Source of the DNA: Hyposmocoma kahamanoa
Taxonomy: Eukaryota > Arthropoda > Insecta > Lepidoptera > Cosmopterigidae
Length of the DNA: 64,000 bases
Assembly: GCF_003589595.1 (NCBI RefSeq)
Contig: NW_020654748.1
Location: 8,098,286-8,162,285, forward strand
Direction of reading: 5' to 3'
Positions 42,590-54,700 of this stretch are shown here, in pieces. Position numbers and translations under genes: made by a program. Within the stretch, counting starts at the first letter, position 1. Each line of letters opens with the position of its first letter. The notes beneath the pieces are model-generated. The model saw only the letters and a program-made list of their open reading frames with translations. It was not told the DNA's origin and did not search any database.

Positions 42590-45520
42590 TCAATTTGTAC
42601 TGTGCTATATAAGCAGGAATTTTTCGAGATCTGCGGTATTAAAGGTAAAGATACTAACCTTAATATATGTTGTTACTATAATGGTAAAATTTTATATTTT
42701 AATGACTTCATGATGCAACTAGAAAAATTGTTGACATAAGTCAACATCTGACATAAGTCAGTTTTTCAACAAGAAATGTATCATAGGCGGAGATTTCAAC
42801 GTGGACTTGTTAACAAATGATAAGACTAAAGTCAATTCTTGACCTTGTTGAAATGTTATAATTTTAGACATATAAATGACTCAGAAACAAATATTTGCAG
42901 AAATGCGCGTTCATGTCTTGATAATTTTTTGACAAATATATCGCCTGAAATGTGGATACTATTACAGTGGATCACAATGGTCTTTCTGATGGCCACCCAG
43001 GGTTATTTTGTTCTCTATCCCTTCCATATAAATTCAGAATCAACAACAAAGCAAAATATACTAAAGTAAAGCATAGAATATTTAGTACAAGAAATAACGA
43101 CAAATTTAGAGAAAACATATTAAAACGTGAATGGAATAACTTTGGTGTAAATAGTTTTCTGAAAAACTTTTGCGAGTGTTTTACAATGAGCTTCAAAAAA
43201 ATTCAACGGAAGTATAAAGTCAATACGGATAACAAAATTAAATGGATTACAAAGTGTATACGTACGGCGAGTAAAATGAAACGGTATCTAATGTCAGTGA
43301 ATAAGCGTTAGCTCATGATATCATTAGTGTAGTTAAATACAGGAACAATTACATACGTGTATTTGGCAAAGCAATAAGACACGCCAGAAGATTAGCAGTA
43401 CAATCTGAGTTGCAAAAATCGAAAAATCGTGCTAAAATAATCTGCGGGGTAGTTAATACGCACAGAAACAAAGTGGCTACTAAAGATAGAGAAAAAATTA
43501 TATTACAAGTCGGTGATAAGACTGTTGTAAACGAACAAAAAATTGTTGAAAGTTTTTCTGATCAGTTTAATTTTGGAAGTGCTTCTATTTCATCTGAGCT
43601 TGGTCAGGTTAATTCCTTGCTTTCCAGTAATATATATACTTTATTAACAAAGACATGAGTTGGACACCAATTACTCCGTGTCAGGTACGAACAATTCTGA
43701 GGAAGATGGAGAGAAAAAACAATTGGCTATGATGAAATGCCTATTACGGTTATTGCAAGATAATGTGGACATCCTCGCAGAACCACTGTCTAAGTTCTAC
43801 AATGAGAGGTGCGATCAGGGGGTTTTTCCAGAACAACTGAAAATAGCAAAAATAATTCCCATATATAAGAAAGGTAAGAAAACAGATCCAAAGATCTACA
43901 GACCTATATCTTTGTTACCAGTTTTAGAAAAGATCCTTGAAAGCTCATGAAGGTTCGTTTACTTAAACATCTTGAAAGGAATAATATTTTAAACGAACGA
44001 CAATTTGGTTATCAAAGAAATACGTATAGAGAAACACGTATATGTATAAATAAATATAGAGATACGAAGGATGCAGTGCACACACTTATTGACGACATTG
44101 TAGTGTCCCTAAATGAGAAAAAGAAAGTTTCTGGTCTTTTTCTTGATTTAAGTTCTGCTTTCGATACAATAAATCACGTAAACTCTGGCGAAAAAATTAG
44201 TACTCTACGGTATACGGGATAAACATTGCAACTGTTTCAGTCTTTTCTTAGCAACAGATACCAGTTTGTAGAGGTCAACAGTGTTGAGTCTGAGGAGTTG
44301 GTGCAGTGCAAATCAAGGGCAGTTAAAATGAAAAGAGGTGTAAAACAGGGCTCTATATTGGGTCCAATTCTGTTTATAATTTTTACCAATGACCTAATTA
44401 CGTTTATTGAAGACAAATTCCCAAATGTGACACTAGTAGTTTTTGCAGACGATACCAACGCTGTCATAACAGCTGAAAATTTAGTACGCCTCGACCAGAA
44501 GACGAATGAGGTCTTGTCAACATGTGACTTTTGGTTCAAAAATAACAATCTCATCATCAACACGAGCAATACAAATGTTTTATTGTTCCGAACAACACCT
44601 AGAAACCACGAACGCATGGACATCATGATGAGTAATAAAACTATACCAACAGTAGAATCTGTTAAGTTTTTGAGAATCTGCATTGACTCGGATTTAAATT
44701 GGCAAGCAGAACTTAGTAAATTAGAAAAAAAAATTTGTTCAGCTTGCTATGCTCTTCGATCTATGCAGGATGAAGTCTCTGTCGCTGATTTAAAAATGGT
44801 ATGTCATGCTATAATCGAGTCACATTTAAGATATAGTATCCGGTTTTGGGGTAATGGCTACGACTATAACGTAAAAAAAGGCCTTCGTCCTACAGAAAAG
44901 AGCAATAAGAACCATAGTTAGAATTCCGCCCTGGGAGTCGTGTTAACCTTACTTTAGACAACTACCTATATTAACTGTTCCTTGTCTCTATATTTTGGAG
45001 TTGTTGACAGGCGTGATTGAAAGTTCGTCTGATTTTAGTAAGGAAACCGAGTCAAATAGGCTTGTTACTAGGAGGAAGGACAGACGTGGTGTAATAGCAC
45101 CAAGGTTGAATATTGTTAAACATAGTCCAAGATATCAAACAATAAAGATGTTTAATAGTCTCCCTGCCGAACTTAAAATAGCACAGGATTCTATATCATT
45201 CAAAAAGAGTTTGAAACATTTCTTGTTGGATAAATAATTTTATTGCATTGATGAATTTGTTGTTGGAGGCTTTTGAGTTTAATTTAATTTAATTTATATT
45301 TAAACATGATAAGAGTATCTAATTTGACATTGTTATTATTATTATCATAATTTTGCCTTAATGACTTGTCAATATATTGAATTATGTTCGGTCTCTTATT
45401 ATTATTTTCTAGTAGATGTAAGTTTTTCATTGTAATTGTATTTTTCTTTTTTCCAACACAATATATTTTGTTAAGGAAATAAGTAAATAATAAATGAAAT
45501 AAATACACTTTTATACTTTC
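42590..45520 (+). mobile_element. Non-LTR retrotransposon (CR1/jockey group), endonuclease plus reverse transcriptase, dead
   Basis: An ORF2 pseudogene of about 2.65 kb with a 3'UTR of about 280 bp. Endonuclease: 'EICGIKGKDTNLNICCYY' near 42630, 'IIGGDFNVDLL' at about 42784 (metal-binding Asn/Asp block) and 'DHNGLSDGHP' at about 42970 (SDH-like block). Reverse transcriptase: 'IYKKGKKTDPKIYRPIS' near 43870, 'FLDLSSAFDTINH' near 44145 (motif A), 'GVKQGSILGPILF' near 44340 and 'VFADDTNA' near 44440 (motif C), then a thumb-like 'LKMVCHAIIESHLRY' and C-terminal 'LPAELKIAQDSISFKKSLK' ending at 45237. The protein is split over at least five frames by stops and frameshifts. The tail ends in 'aataaatgaaataaataca'. 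Endonuclease N-terminus and ORF1 were not found. The exact clade needs a tree. Confidence 0.93.
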
Positions 45521-45544
45521 GCGTTGCATTGTACTAACATTTTA

Positions 45545-45655
45545 AACGGGAATAAACGCGTTCACATACAAATGGGTATTATTCACACCTACCTAGTCCC
45601 GATGTTTCGGCCAGGTTACACTGGTCGTGATCACGGGCAGACTGGATATTTGTTA
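45545..45655. repeat. LINE/SINE tail-like interspersed repeat
   Basis: 'acctacctagtcccgatgtt' and 'tcggccaggttacactggtc' with 'gtgatcacgggcagact' recall a 3' segment common in lepidopteran repeats. There is a single copy in the window, so borders cannot be set. Confidence 0.35.
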
Positions 45656-47804
45656 TAGTTTTATTTCGAAGTGTTCTGGAGCATACATCTACAACATATT
45701 TTAGAATAAAATCGATGACGCGAAGATGTAGCTAAGGTTTCCGAATGCCGCCCAGCCTAATACAGTCACTAAATGAAAATCACGCTTTTTAAACTTGAAA
45801 CTTATTTTTAGAAACATTAAATTTTACCTGAAACTTAATTTTTTTAATTTAGTGACTACTTATTTCAAAATGCGAATATGATGTTAAAAAATCCCAAAAG
45901 CACAGTAAAATTTTAAATTTGAATAGTTTAGTTACAAAGGATTAACTTCGCAACAACCACCTACAAGTAATTCAAGAACTCGTGAAGTCATTTCGCCATC
46001 ATAAAGTCATGGCGTGAGATGGGATGCGTGTAGGTTACGATATGAAAAGATGGAAGCACGGAACTTCGTGCACCTCAACATGTCCACACACCTCCAATTG
46101 GAAACCTCTGCCTGAAGAATTAGAGGCTAAGGACAAAGGTGCAGGTTCCGAAAGTAGCGAGGTTATTGACAAGACAGCGGTTGTATTGCAGCCAGCAGTT
46201 GCATTGCATTAACGGCGAGGTAGTGGTGATAATGGAGCAATCTATCTAGCTCAGTCTCATTTTAGCCTGGTCAGACTTTATTTTTGCCTACATCAGCTAT
46301 AGGAGTTTTATCGAGATAAGATTATAATACCAAAAATTTGCAATGACTGGTGCAGTTCATTACACACAGATTATTTGAGGACTATTTATAAAAATCAAAT
46401 TTAATTTATACCCAGTCAGTATCGAGGAGAATCATAGCATAGGTCTAACTTTATGTGGTCTGTGGGTCTAACCTAGTTTAAACTCCAGTCCCTAACCTTT
46501 CGCGATTGTTATTTAATATATCGTACAAGATGAAAGAAAATAAACGATTTTTATTATTTTTTAAACGTAACCACTCATTTATCGACGTTCATGCTGTCGC
46601 GTCACTACGTTTCAGAGAGGAAGCACGACCCCGTTGCAGCGTGAAGCTGCTTACGACAATCATGACGGGGACCATTTTATACCTCGCTAATACTGCTGTA
46701 CCGCTACCATGTAGATTAATTAGTATTTCGATTGAAAAGGCACCAAAGAAGTATGTTATAAGGACTAATAAAGGACTTTTGTCTACAACGGCACGAATAT
46801 AGTCCACGATGTTAGTGAAGACCGTAAAGAGTTTTAATTTAATTGAAAAATCTCGTGCCGTGTCTACAAGCTATCATTATTTCGAATGATTAATATATGA
46901 ATTACGCAAGGTACACCTTTCAACAAAGAATTTGTCCCTGCATGTCTACGTGTAATTTATGTACATGAAACAATTATTCATGTGACCGATTTTTGTTTAG
47001 GAGATTCGCGATTTTCTTCTTGTGAGATTGGCAAAGATTTTATATATCAACTGACCACGAGGTTAGCAAACTTTCATTCGCTTCTTCTATTTGAATCATT
47101 TTTTGCGCGTCTTGTCAGGATTATTTTTTGTTGTCTTAGTTACATACATGTTTACTTTCAAAGTTGACCTTCAAAGACGGCATAGGACAGTGAGATTTTT
47201 TCTTTAGTCACATTATTAGTTCCCTTTACGATCTACGTATTGGTTTTCAGAGTAATTATTGTAATAGTCCGTGTCCGCCACCTCTATTCGCGTTAATTAA
47301 CAAACATACAACAGGGTATGTGTAATTACCATTGTCGTTTTGTCGCTTGTATCACAGCATTTACGACAATCAAAGCGCTACCTGTAATAACGGGAACACA
47401 TTACGGGGTAACAATCAGGCGGGCAATATAACATCAAATCGTTTCACAATATTCGCCTCGTATTGTGGGGCAAGGACAGCAATTTAGTTGAATATGAATA
47501 AAGAATGCTAAGAGCAAATAACTTTTTCATTCATTATATAAAATGAGCTATGTTTTGAAACTGATTGCAAAGGCACTTTTGAATATGGGCATGATGTCCT
47601 AAATACTTATTTGGGATGTAACTACTTAACTAACTACTTAGTTGGAAATAACTTAACTACTTAGTTAGACTTTTGTTTTATTAGAATAAACATTATAACT
47701 TACGGAAACGTAAGTAAACATAAGTAGTAACGTTACGAAAAAAGTTCTTAATTCATCATCATCACCATAATTTCAACTGAAATTAAACACACAAAGTAAC
47801 AAAA
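45656..47804. other. Unassigned DNA with short inverted repeats
   Basis: Contains a pair 'tcactaaat' (about 45775) / 'atttagtga' (about 45850), an inverted pair around 'cggcacgaatat' (46789) and 'aatctcgtgccg' (46849), and a short repeat of 'aactacttagtt' near 47620-47670. A 98-codon frame at 46506-46802 (+) and a 62-codon frame at 46024-46212 (+) have no domain. No gene is supported. Confidence 0.4.
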
Positions 47805-47955
47805 CTAAACAACTGAAAGTAAAGAAATACCGAGCATCGCTCTCTCCATTGCCCGCTGAGTGATCTTGAGCCTTCTTATGAGGCCCATAGTGAGGCACCA
47901 CTTTTCTGATCCATATGTGATCACTGGCAACACACGCTGGTGGTCCGCCCACGCT
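47805..47955 (-). mobile_element. RTE-clade LINE reverse transcriptase fragment
   Basis: The minus frame reads 'RVLPVITYGSEKWCLTMGL' followed by 'IRRLKITQRAMERAMLGIS', the conserved C-terminal RT-thumb stretch of lepidopteran RTE elements. About 45 residues remain. It belongs just upstream of the domain seen at 1.1 kb, but the two are separate insertions. Confidence 0.85.
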
Positions 47956-48165
47956 GGCCTTTCAGTACAAGGTCCCAGCACCCCTTGCCCCACCGTTACT
48001 ATAACCGCTACCGTAACCAGGAATAAAAGAGCCGCCGGGGACTAAGGGATCTGATTTCATTTTCACCATCATTCAGGGGGTTTTACTGATCCCTTAATCA
48101 ACTTGTACGACGCCCGCGGGAAGACTATTGAGTTGTTCTATTTTAAGCCGAAGACCACACGGAAT
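47956..48165. other. Coding-like, less AT-rich segment, unidentified
   Basis: The minus strand gives 'PGGSFIPGYGSGYSNGGAR' in one frame, with stops further on. The segment 'gacgcccgcgggaagact' near 48111 seems familiar from lepidopteran repeats, but I cannot place it. Confidence 0.3.
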
Positions 48166-50418
48166 ACTTAATTATTATAAATTAAATTATTAAAAATTAT
48201 AATAAAATAACTGATTTCTAAATAAAATGAGGGTTGTTAACAACGCTTGCTCGAGGACCATACACGTAATACATAATATTTTGCGCTCTTAGCGGAGCTT
48301 GGTATCACAATTTATTTTCTTGAAAGTGGCAGAGGTCGTCAGAGAAAACGTTCTGGGTTTTATTTTTTAGTTGAATTCCTATTTGCCTTGTAGTGCGACT
48401 ACATTGCAAAATGGCGGAAAAAAATATACCGATTACGGATTCGCGGCCTCTGAAAACCACCGAATACCGATTTCCAACTAAATCGGTAACCTGGAAAGGC
48501 TCGCTAATACTCTATTCTGTTTTAATTATAATGAATTAATAAAATCAGTTTTGTTTTTAATGACCTGCACTATTTCACAGCTGGACTAGCTCCCCTCATC
48601 CTTCATTATTATATGTGTGTTTTTTGTATATATTTTCCGTTACCCATCAAACTCGTTAATGCGTCCCTCCACCTATTCTTTGGCGGCCCTTCCCTCTCTT
48701 AAAGTAATTACTAATAATTATTGCACATTACATTATATGATCTGTAGCGTGCCTTCGGTGACAAATCAGCGATATCAAGCCTTTGACGTATTACATAGTA
48801 ATTTTCATGTCAAAAGCCACCAACACAGTATCCACAATGTCGCATACACTACCCATATCACGTAGGGCGAATAGTCCACGTCCCGTGCGTGAGACGAGTT
48901 CAAGAATAACAAAACAGTAGTATTAAAGGCAGGTATTACACCGTGTAAATCCATTGCAGTTTTCATTCGTTGGCGTGGATGGTGTAATTTATGTGTCATG
49001 AGTGTCACGAACCAGTCGCTGACACAAATACGGGAGCTGCGGCTCACGCTACTTCATTTTCATGAGCCTAACTGAAAATAATGCGTTTTGTACAATCAAC
49101 TTTAAAAAGTTTGTTTTACATAGTTGGAATAAATACTGCTACCATTATACATTGCACAGGGCTTTAAACTGGAAATGTAAATTCAACCCTTACAACCCCA
49201 ACTGCTTACAATTAGAACAGCCGAAACTCCAAACTACTGCTCAATGTTTGGTATCAGTGTTTATTTCAATACATAAAAACCGTCTGTTTATTGTTATTGA
49301 TATTATACGAACACTTTCGGGTGATTCGAATTTTTGAGTCGCTATCCGCTGCCATAGCTTGGATTAGACAAATTGTAGTGCATTGTCAGTTTGTCTGTAT
49401 ATTTTTTGTTATCGTAACCCGACCATTGCTCTCGTTTTTACGAACCCGACATTGTTATACCTATATGTAATTCAAGCGCCGTCTCCAATTTTATCGATCA
49501 ATATTGCTGCAACGTGTATAAATTGCAAGTTAGTTTTCGTGTATTGTTTCTTTAAAGCATTTCGGTACCATTTCCTACAAAATCTAGATCCATAGAAATT
49601 ATATGCAAAATGTCAGTTAACTATCCGGTGCAGCTATGCGAAATTGAGTTGCTGGCTTGCACGTGTTTAATCTGATTTTGAAATCTAGACGGCTTTAGAT
49701 TAGCAAATAAGCTAGCGTAGAGAACACGGGGCACAATGCCTGCATACAAGTTTATTTAGAAGTTTGAAACCTCATCAGCAAGTACCTAATTCCTTTGGCA
49801 CGGAACGCGTGTGTATTGACAACTATGCACCTATTGTGGAGTTTTCTATCCGCTGTTCGATGGTAAATCCTCTTCTTTAAAGAAAAATGTGTATAACAAT
49901 GTAATGTACCTATACGTGTTGATTGAAAAAGATTTGTTAGAAAAAAGTTAATCCAATCTATTAAAACCATGTTGTTTACTTTATCATTAATATCTGTCTG
50001 TAATAGTGTATCCGCTTGTACTTACACTTTTGAGCATGTACTTGGTAAACATTCATTTAGTGTAAAAACCTTAAAATGCCACTAAAAAGTACCTATGCCT
50101 GTGGTTCAACACATATAGTACATATGCGTGTTGTTGAGAGCGACCAGGTGAAACATCTAGGCACCAGGAGATGGGCAGAGATACATTATATGGGACCTAT
50201 AAATAAGATGTATTCTGTTAGTGGTATTTGTAACGGAATATGCCACTTTGATAGTGATGGATGCCAAGTTCCGTGAAGGTTATTGTCTTAGTTTGTTGTG
50301 TTCGTACTGCTAATGATAATATAGATATGAATCATATTGAATTACTTAGACCTTAGGTAGCATGTTTACATATACAGGCTGTTATTTATCGATGGTAGGT
50401 TCATTCGGCAAACATTTA
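48166..50418. other. Unassigned DNA
   Basis: Over 2 kb without a recognised repeat. Open frames at 48617-48865, 49062-49337, 49383-49595 (+) and 48805-49047, 49752-49970 (-) are 62 to 91 codons, show no domain and look like chance. Confidence 0.4.
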
Positions 50419-50504
50419 AGGGTGAGGCGGGACGAGCGTAATTTTGTGAGTTATGAGTCGTGTTTTTTGTGAACATAAACTACGAGACTCAAAAAACGAC
50501 ACTA

Positions 50505-50707
50505 CTGGTTTGACAAGCAGAGGCTGCATCCGGGTTCGCACCTCTGAATTTGTCGGAATTTATGTGCGAAATTTTATTTGAAATTTACCTTTTCGGTGGA
50601 AGAAAACATGGTGATGAAAATTGCACATCGAGGAAGGTTTCACAACTCTCGGAAAATATGTGAAGTCCCCAACCCGCATTGGGCCAGCGTTGCGGACTAT
50701 GGCATTT
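50505..50707 (+). repeat. Family B SINE, interrupted
   Basis: Box B 'ccgggttcgcacctctgaa', body 'atttgaaatttacctttt', and Metulj-like 3' half 'tgtgaagtccccaacccgca', 'ttgggccagcgttgcggact', 'atggc', then an A-tract of another element replaces its tail. Confidence 0.85.
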
Positions 50708-51566
50708 TTTTTTTGTTAATCCGGGGGAATCTGCTTACAGATACCTCGGCCCCGCGGGGGCAGAGCCGGGGTTATGTGGGACTGGGCTGAACCCAGAAGG
50801 GGAGCAGCCCGATCGCACTAATCCCCCGGAGTGTTCCTCCTCTCCGCTGTAGGTGGGGGTACGGGTACGCTGTTGCACTCGTCCGCGCCCCAACCAGCGG
50901 GTGGCCGCGCTCTGCGCAGCCCCTCCCCGAAAAAGGGAGACACATCGGTCCCCCGACTCCGAATGTGAGGCTCGCCGAACACCAGACGAGCCTTCCATCC
51001 CGGGCCCCTTTATGCTGGGCAGCGAACTTCCCCGAGTCCGCTACCCAGGGGCCATGGGGGGCTAGGACAGCATCCACTCAACTGTGAAGTTCAGTGGCTG
51101 CTCCCCCAGCCCCCGCGGCGGATCTGATGACAGGCTCCGTCGTAACACCTAACGCGCTTCCGCGCTTCCGGACCCTCCGAAGAGAGTCCCTTGGAGCGCC
51201 CACCACGGGCCAACCGCTCACGTTCGGCTGCGGAGGATAGGACGAGCGGCAACGACACACCGACACGTCTCTTCCCCCGCGGCCCCGCTGCCACTGCATC
51301 GTCGAAAGCGGTGCAGCCTCGACAGGGTCGCGGAGGACAGGACGAGCGGCAACGACACACCGACACGTCTCTCCGCTCGCGACACTCCTCCCAACGCACA
51401 TCCGAGCAGTCCCGCTGACCAGACGAGACCCGCGCGGAACGCCCTCCTCCTCGGGCCAGCCTACCACCATCGGCCAGCCTAGTGGGTTCCTCTTAGCTTC
51501 ACCGTGGGATGAAATTGACCACGGCTACTAGAGCCCCCCGCCACGACAAGGCGGGAACGGGGATGA
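50708..51566 (-). mobile_element. GC-rich non-LTR retrotransposon 3' fragment
   Basis: A T-run of about ten at 50706-50716 marks a poly-A tail on the minus strand; the body is strikingly GC-rich against AT-rich flanks. It contains a 100-bp-period direct repeat (51231-51276 and 51331-51376). Open frames of up to 130 codons on both strands follow the GC content and show no reverse transcriptase motif, so it is most likely 3'UTR of an R1-group-like LINE. The boundary at the right, near 'gatgatgatga', is uncertain. Confidence 0.65.
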
Positions 51567-52138
51567 TGATGAGTTTACGTTCGACTTAAATTCTCGTTGG
51601 GTGCCAGGCGAACATATTTTATTCAATTGCTTTTAAGCGTTTGTATGGGTTTTATTATGTTATTTGTGTCATATAGAATAATAGATCCATTAAAAATAGC
51701 CTGTATTTATGAAGCATTAGATGATGTTAGAAAAACAAAGAGAAGTTGGGTACATTCCATATAATAGGTTAAAGTTTCATGTACTACATGAAAGTTTATG
51801 TGAACATATAGATAAATTTGTAAAATACTACCGTCACCCCTCTGTGCACCTGCATAAGCACGTCACAGTGTGCGATTAAGTTCGGTCGTAATTGCGCGCG
51901 TGAGTCGGCACACAACTCATTTTGTATCAATATTGTGTGGCACAAACCGGACTTTAATATGAAACCTAATGCAGCGTAAATTAAGCGACTCAAAAAACGT
52001 AACTCACAATTCAAAAGTTTATGCTTGTCTGGCCTCACCTTGAGAGAAAGTCTTCCAGGATAGACGGCAACTTGTTAATAGGAGGTAATCATTACTTTTC
52101 TAAGGCAGGTACGTAATTTTTCGAAACACTACCTACAC

Positions 52139-52278
52139 TACAGATCTGAGGGGCAGTTCCACTGCGCCCATAACCCTGAGACATAAGTTGAAAAGTCTTC
52201 TCTTGAAAACCCTTAGCCTTCAAAACCGGAACGCAGTAACGCTCTCTGACTACTTGGTGGCAGAAATAGATAAAGGTG
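52139..52278 (-). repeat. Family A SINE-like repeat, internal fragment
   Basis: Starts in hairpin 2 ('cagatctgaggggcagttcc') and ends at 'ggtggcagaaatagataaag'; both ends of the element are missing. Confidence 0.8.
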
Positions 52279-52879
52279 ATAAAATACTCATTCGTGTTTT
52301 TAAATATTGCTAATTACAATCTTAGGTCTGTTCTTAATGTAGGTTGTAATGTTAATTACGCAAAAACACATGTTGTGTACAACCAGACTGCCGAAAGACG
52401 TAGCTTGGAATTGTTCTGAAGAAATGCGCTGTTATTGTATCAAATTTAATACTGAAAGCAACCACCGTGAAACAAGATAATGTCTAAAGTATAGTTTTTC
52501 AATATGATCCCTACACCTAACCCCGTCCAGTGGGCGCTGAAGAGTCCTAGGGGCCTCGGAAGCAATCGGAATCCTTCATGTTGTGCAGGGGGTGCTACCT
52601 ACCTACTATAAAAAAGAAACCTTAGTTATCTATATAAACTGCACTACAAATATATAATTCATTTTTCTTGTGATATTTTGTGTCAAGTTAATTAAAAATA
52701 CGTGTTTTTGTGATGGTGGGTGTTGACATTTTTTTATCTTGCCTAAGTGGGCGGTGAACCAAAAAGTTTGGGAACCTATGATATAAAGTCTAAGGTGCTC
52801 CGCAGCAGGAGCGACTTTAGTTGACGCAAATGGCAACTTTTTACGAGTTTCCATTAACGGTTGCCGGTTGTAGCAACTA
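52279..52879. other. Unassigned DNA
   Basis: No feature recognised. Confidence 0.4.
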
Positions 52880-53015
52880 AAAGTCCTAGTTGGAGAAATA
52901 TTTGTAAGGCCTACATTTATTTCTTTCGTATGTTTACGTGTAAGTTGTGGTTGTCCATGTGTGTGTCTGGTATCTCTAGGTCGGAGCTATGAGTGTGTGC
53001 GTAGTGCGTATTAAA
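52880..53015 (+). repeat. Family C SINE, head missing
   Basis: 'ttggagaaatatttgtaagg', 'cctacatttatttctttcg', 'ggttgtccatgtgtgtgtct' and 'atgagtgtgtgcgta' match the body and tail of the 6.5-kb copy. The tRNA-like head is gone. Confidence 0.75.
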
Positions 53016-53046
53016 TATATATTCTCAATAATAATAGTAAATAAAT

Positions 53047-53166
53047 CTCGAGTTCTTAGGTTTTCAACCGTGACCATGGGACTTGTAAAGGGCCCGAAAC
53101 GTCGGTTTGTTTGAAAAAACAAATATACGCGATTTAAATCCGGAAAAATAGTTTCATTTCCTAAGT
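53047..53166 (-). repeat. Family D repeat, rearranged
   Basis: Core in reverse ('ccgtgaccatgggacttgta', 'aagggcccgaaacgtcggtt', 'caaatatacgcgatttaaat', 'agtttcatttccta') preceded by 'ctcgagttcttaggttttc', which in the 24.3-kb copy sits at the other end and in the other relative orientation. Confidence 0.72.
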
Positions 53167-53209
53167 AAATTAATCGTTACACTTGGCTACAAATTTAAAG
53201 CCCACCAAA

Positions 53210-54700
53210 CTGCAGAGCAGTTTATTGGTGGAGACACACTCTCATCATAAGCAATAAACATATATACATATATGCCTACCTTACTTATCATATGTCATAA
53301 AATATACTCACATAGATGTATCAGAATCAATAGTACAAAGCTTAGTCATCTGAGATTTGTGATGACAATTTCTTTTTCGCTTTCTTTTTAAAAGTTAATT
53401 TAGATAAATTATTTTCGTCCACATTCAGATATTATAATATGTGACAGGTATTAAATAATTTCTAGTTCTTTGACCAAAGTAATTTATAGTTCTAGGTACA
53501 ATATATTCTTTATTGTTAACAGATCTCACTAGATCTGTTAACAATAATGTTCAGTGGTATAAGAATGTTCAGCACAACTCTTATACTCATCCATTCTGTA
53601 TTCCTCCAAAGCTAATAATAGTTTGAATTTTTCTTGAACTGGCAATACATTACAAATCGAGAATAATTTCACATAGTTTTTGTCACATTTTTATCCACCA
53701 ACAATTTCAAGTACCTTATTTGTAGTGTCTTAATTTGTTCTAAATAAAATGCAAATGTACGCCCATAACTACTTAGTCCATACGCGAAAATAGACTCAGC
53801 AAACGCGTAATACACACTATATAAAGTAGCCTTATTGACAATAAATTTAAGTTGAAAACGTTTACCTAAAGTCAGATTAAGTTTAGAACATTTTCCACGT
53901 GCAACTTCCAAGAAAATTTACTGTCTATTGTTAACCCCAAATGCTTAAAGTAATCTACTAATTCTATTGTATTACAATTACAATTTGTTTTTTGCTTGTG
54001 AAGACTTTCATAAGAATGATCAAACACTAGGTTTGTCAAAGTAGACCTTGCCATAGGGCGAATATACATGCATACATTTTGTTTTGCCGTGGTTTATACC
54101 ACTATCTCGAGACCATTTAATAATATTATCTTAACCACCCTGAATCTTGCATTCAATTATTGCCAAGATTTTGTCAGCGTACACTAAACAGGCGTCGTCA
54201 GCGTACATGTATACCTTACAATGCTTAACTACATTGTACATAGAATTAACGTGCATACTGTACCCTAACGGGCCATATACTGAACCAGTAGGTACACCGT
54301 AAATAATACTAAACTTTTGACCAGTTTGCACTTCTATAAGAGTTTGAAGCATTCTGTCTTGAAGGTACGCTCAGAACCAACCCCTAAGTGGGCCACGAAT
54401 CTCACATTCATCCATAGCTCGAAGCAACTGGCAGTGTTCTAATGTGTCAAATGCTTTTTTGAAATCTATGAAAACAACTATCAGTTGCTTCCGATCATTT
54501 AAACTTTGATTAACATAATCAGAGAAACCAGCCAGCGCAGACGCGGTACTGCGGCCTCTTCGGAAACCATACCGGGAATCTAATATTACTTTATGCGACT
54601 CTAAAAAGTTTGTCACCTGGTTCGTAATAAATTTATCAACTATTTTATTAATTACCGATAATATTGCAATTGGCCTGTAGTTTGCAAAGATAATATGGTT
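53210..54700 (-). mobile_element. Non-LTR retrotransposon (CR1/jockey group), 5'-truncated reverse transcriptase, dead
   Basis: The minus strand gives, from right to left, 'NYRPIAILSVINKIVDKF' (about 54695-54640), 'SRYGFRRGRSTASALAGF', 'VVFIDFKKAFDTLEHCQLL' (motif A), 'GVPTGSVYGPLGYSMHV' (motif B region), 'YMYADDACLVYADK' (motif C with YADD), 'VDYFKHLGLTIDSKFSWK' and 'FAYGLSSYGRTFA'. The C-terminus continues to about 53340 with 'VQEKFKLLLALEEYRMDE'. Stops and frameshifts break it repeatedly. A perfect 15-bp inverted repeat disrupts the C-terminal part at 53512-53545. It is a different lineage from the LINE at 42.6-45.5 kb (YADD against FADD, low residue identity). Confidence 0.93.

Larger units (their letters stand above)
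50419..52041. mobile_element. Family N TIR element split by nested insertions
   Basis: Left end 'aagggtgaggcgggacgagc' with 'gagttatgagtcgtgttttt' is mirrored by right end 'gcttgtctggcctcacctt' with 'caaaaaacgtaactcacaat'. A family B SINE and a GC-rich retroelement lie between. Outside them, about 80 bp on the left and 470 bp on the right belong to the element. No transposase was seen. Target-site duplication is unclear. Confidence 0.62.

Noticed and set aside
44237..44683. 148-codon minus frame
   Set aside because: Antisense shadow of the LINE reverse transcriptase, whose motifs lie on the plus strand.
49752..49790. A possible hammerhead ribozyme core on the minus strand (ctgatgag)
   Set aside because: No matching gaaa segment and no closing stems at the required distance.
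51078..51470. 130-codon GC-rich minus frame, and overlapping 102- and 101-codon frames
   Set aside because: Multiple long overlapping frames on both strands are a product of high GC; none carries reverse transcriptase or gag motifs. Treated as retroelement 3'UTR.
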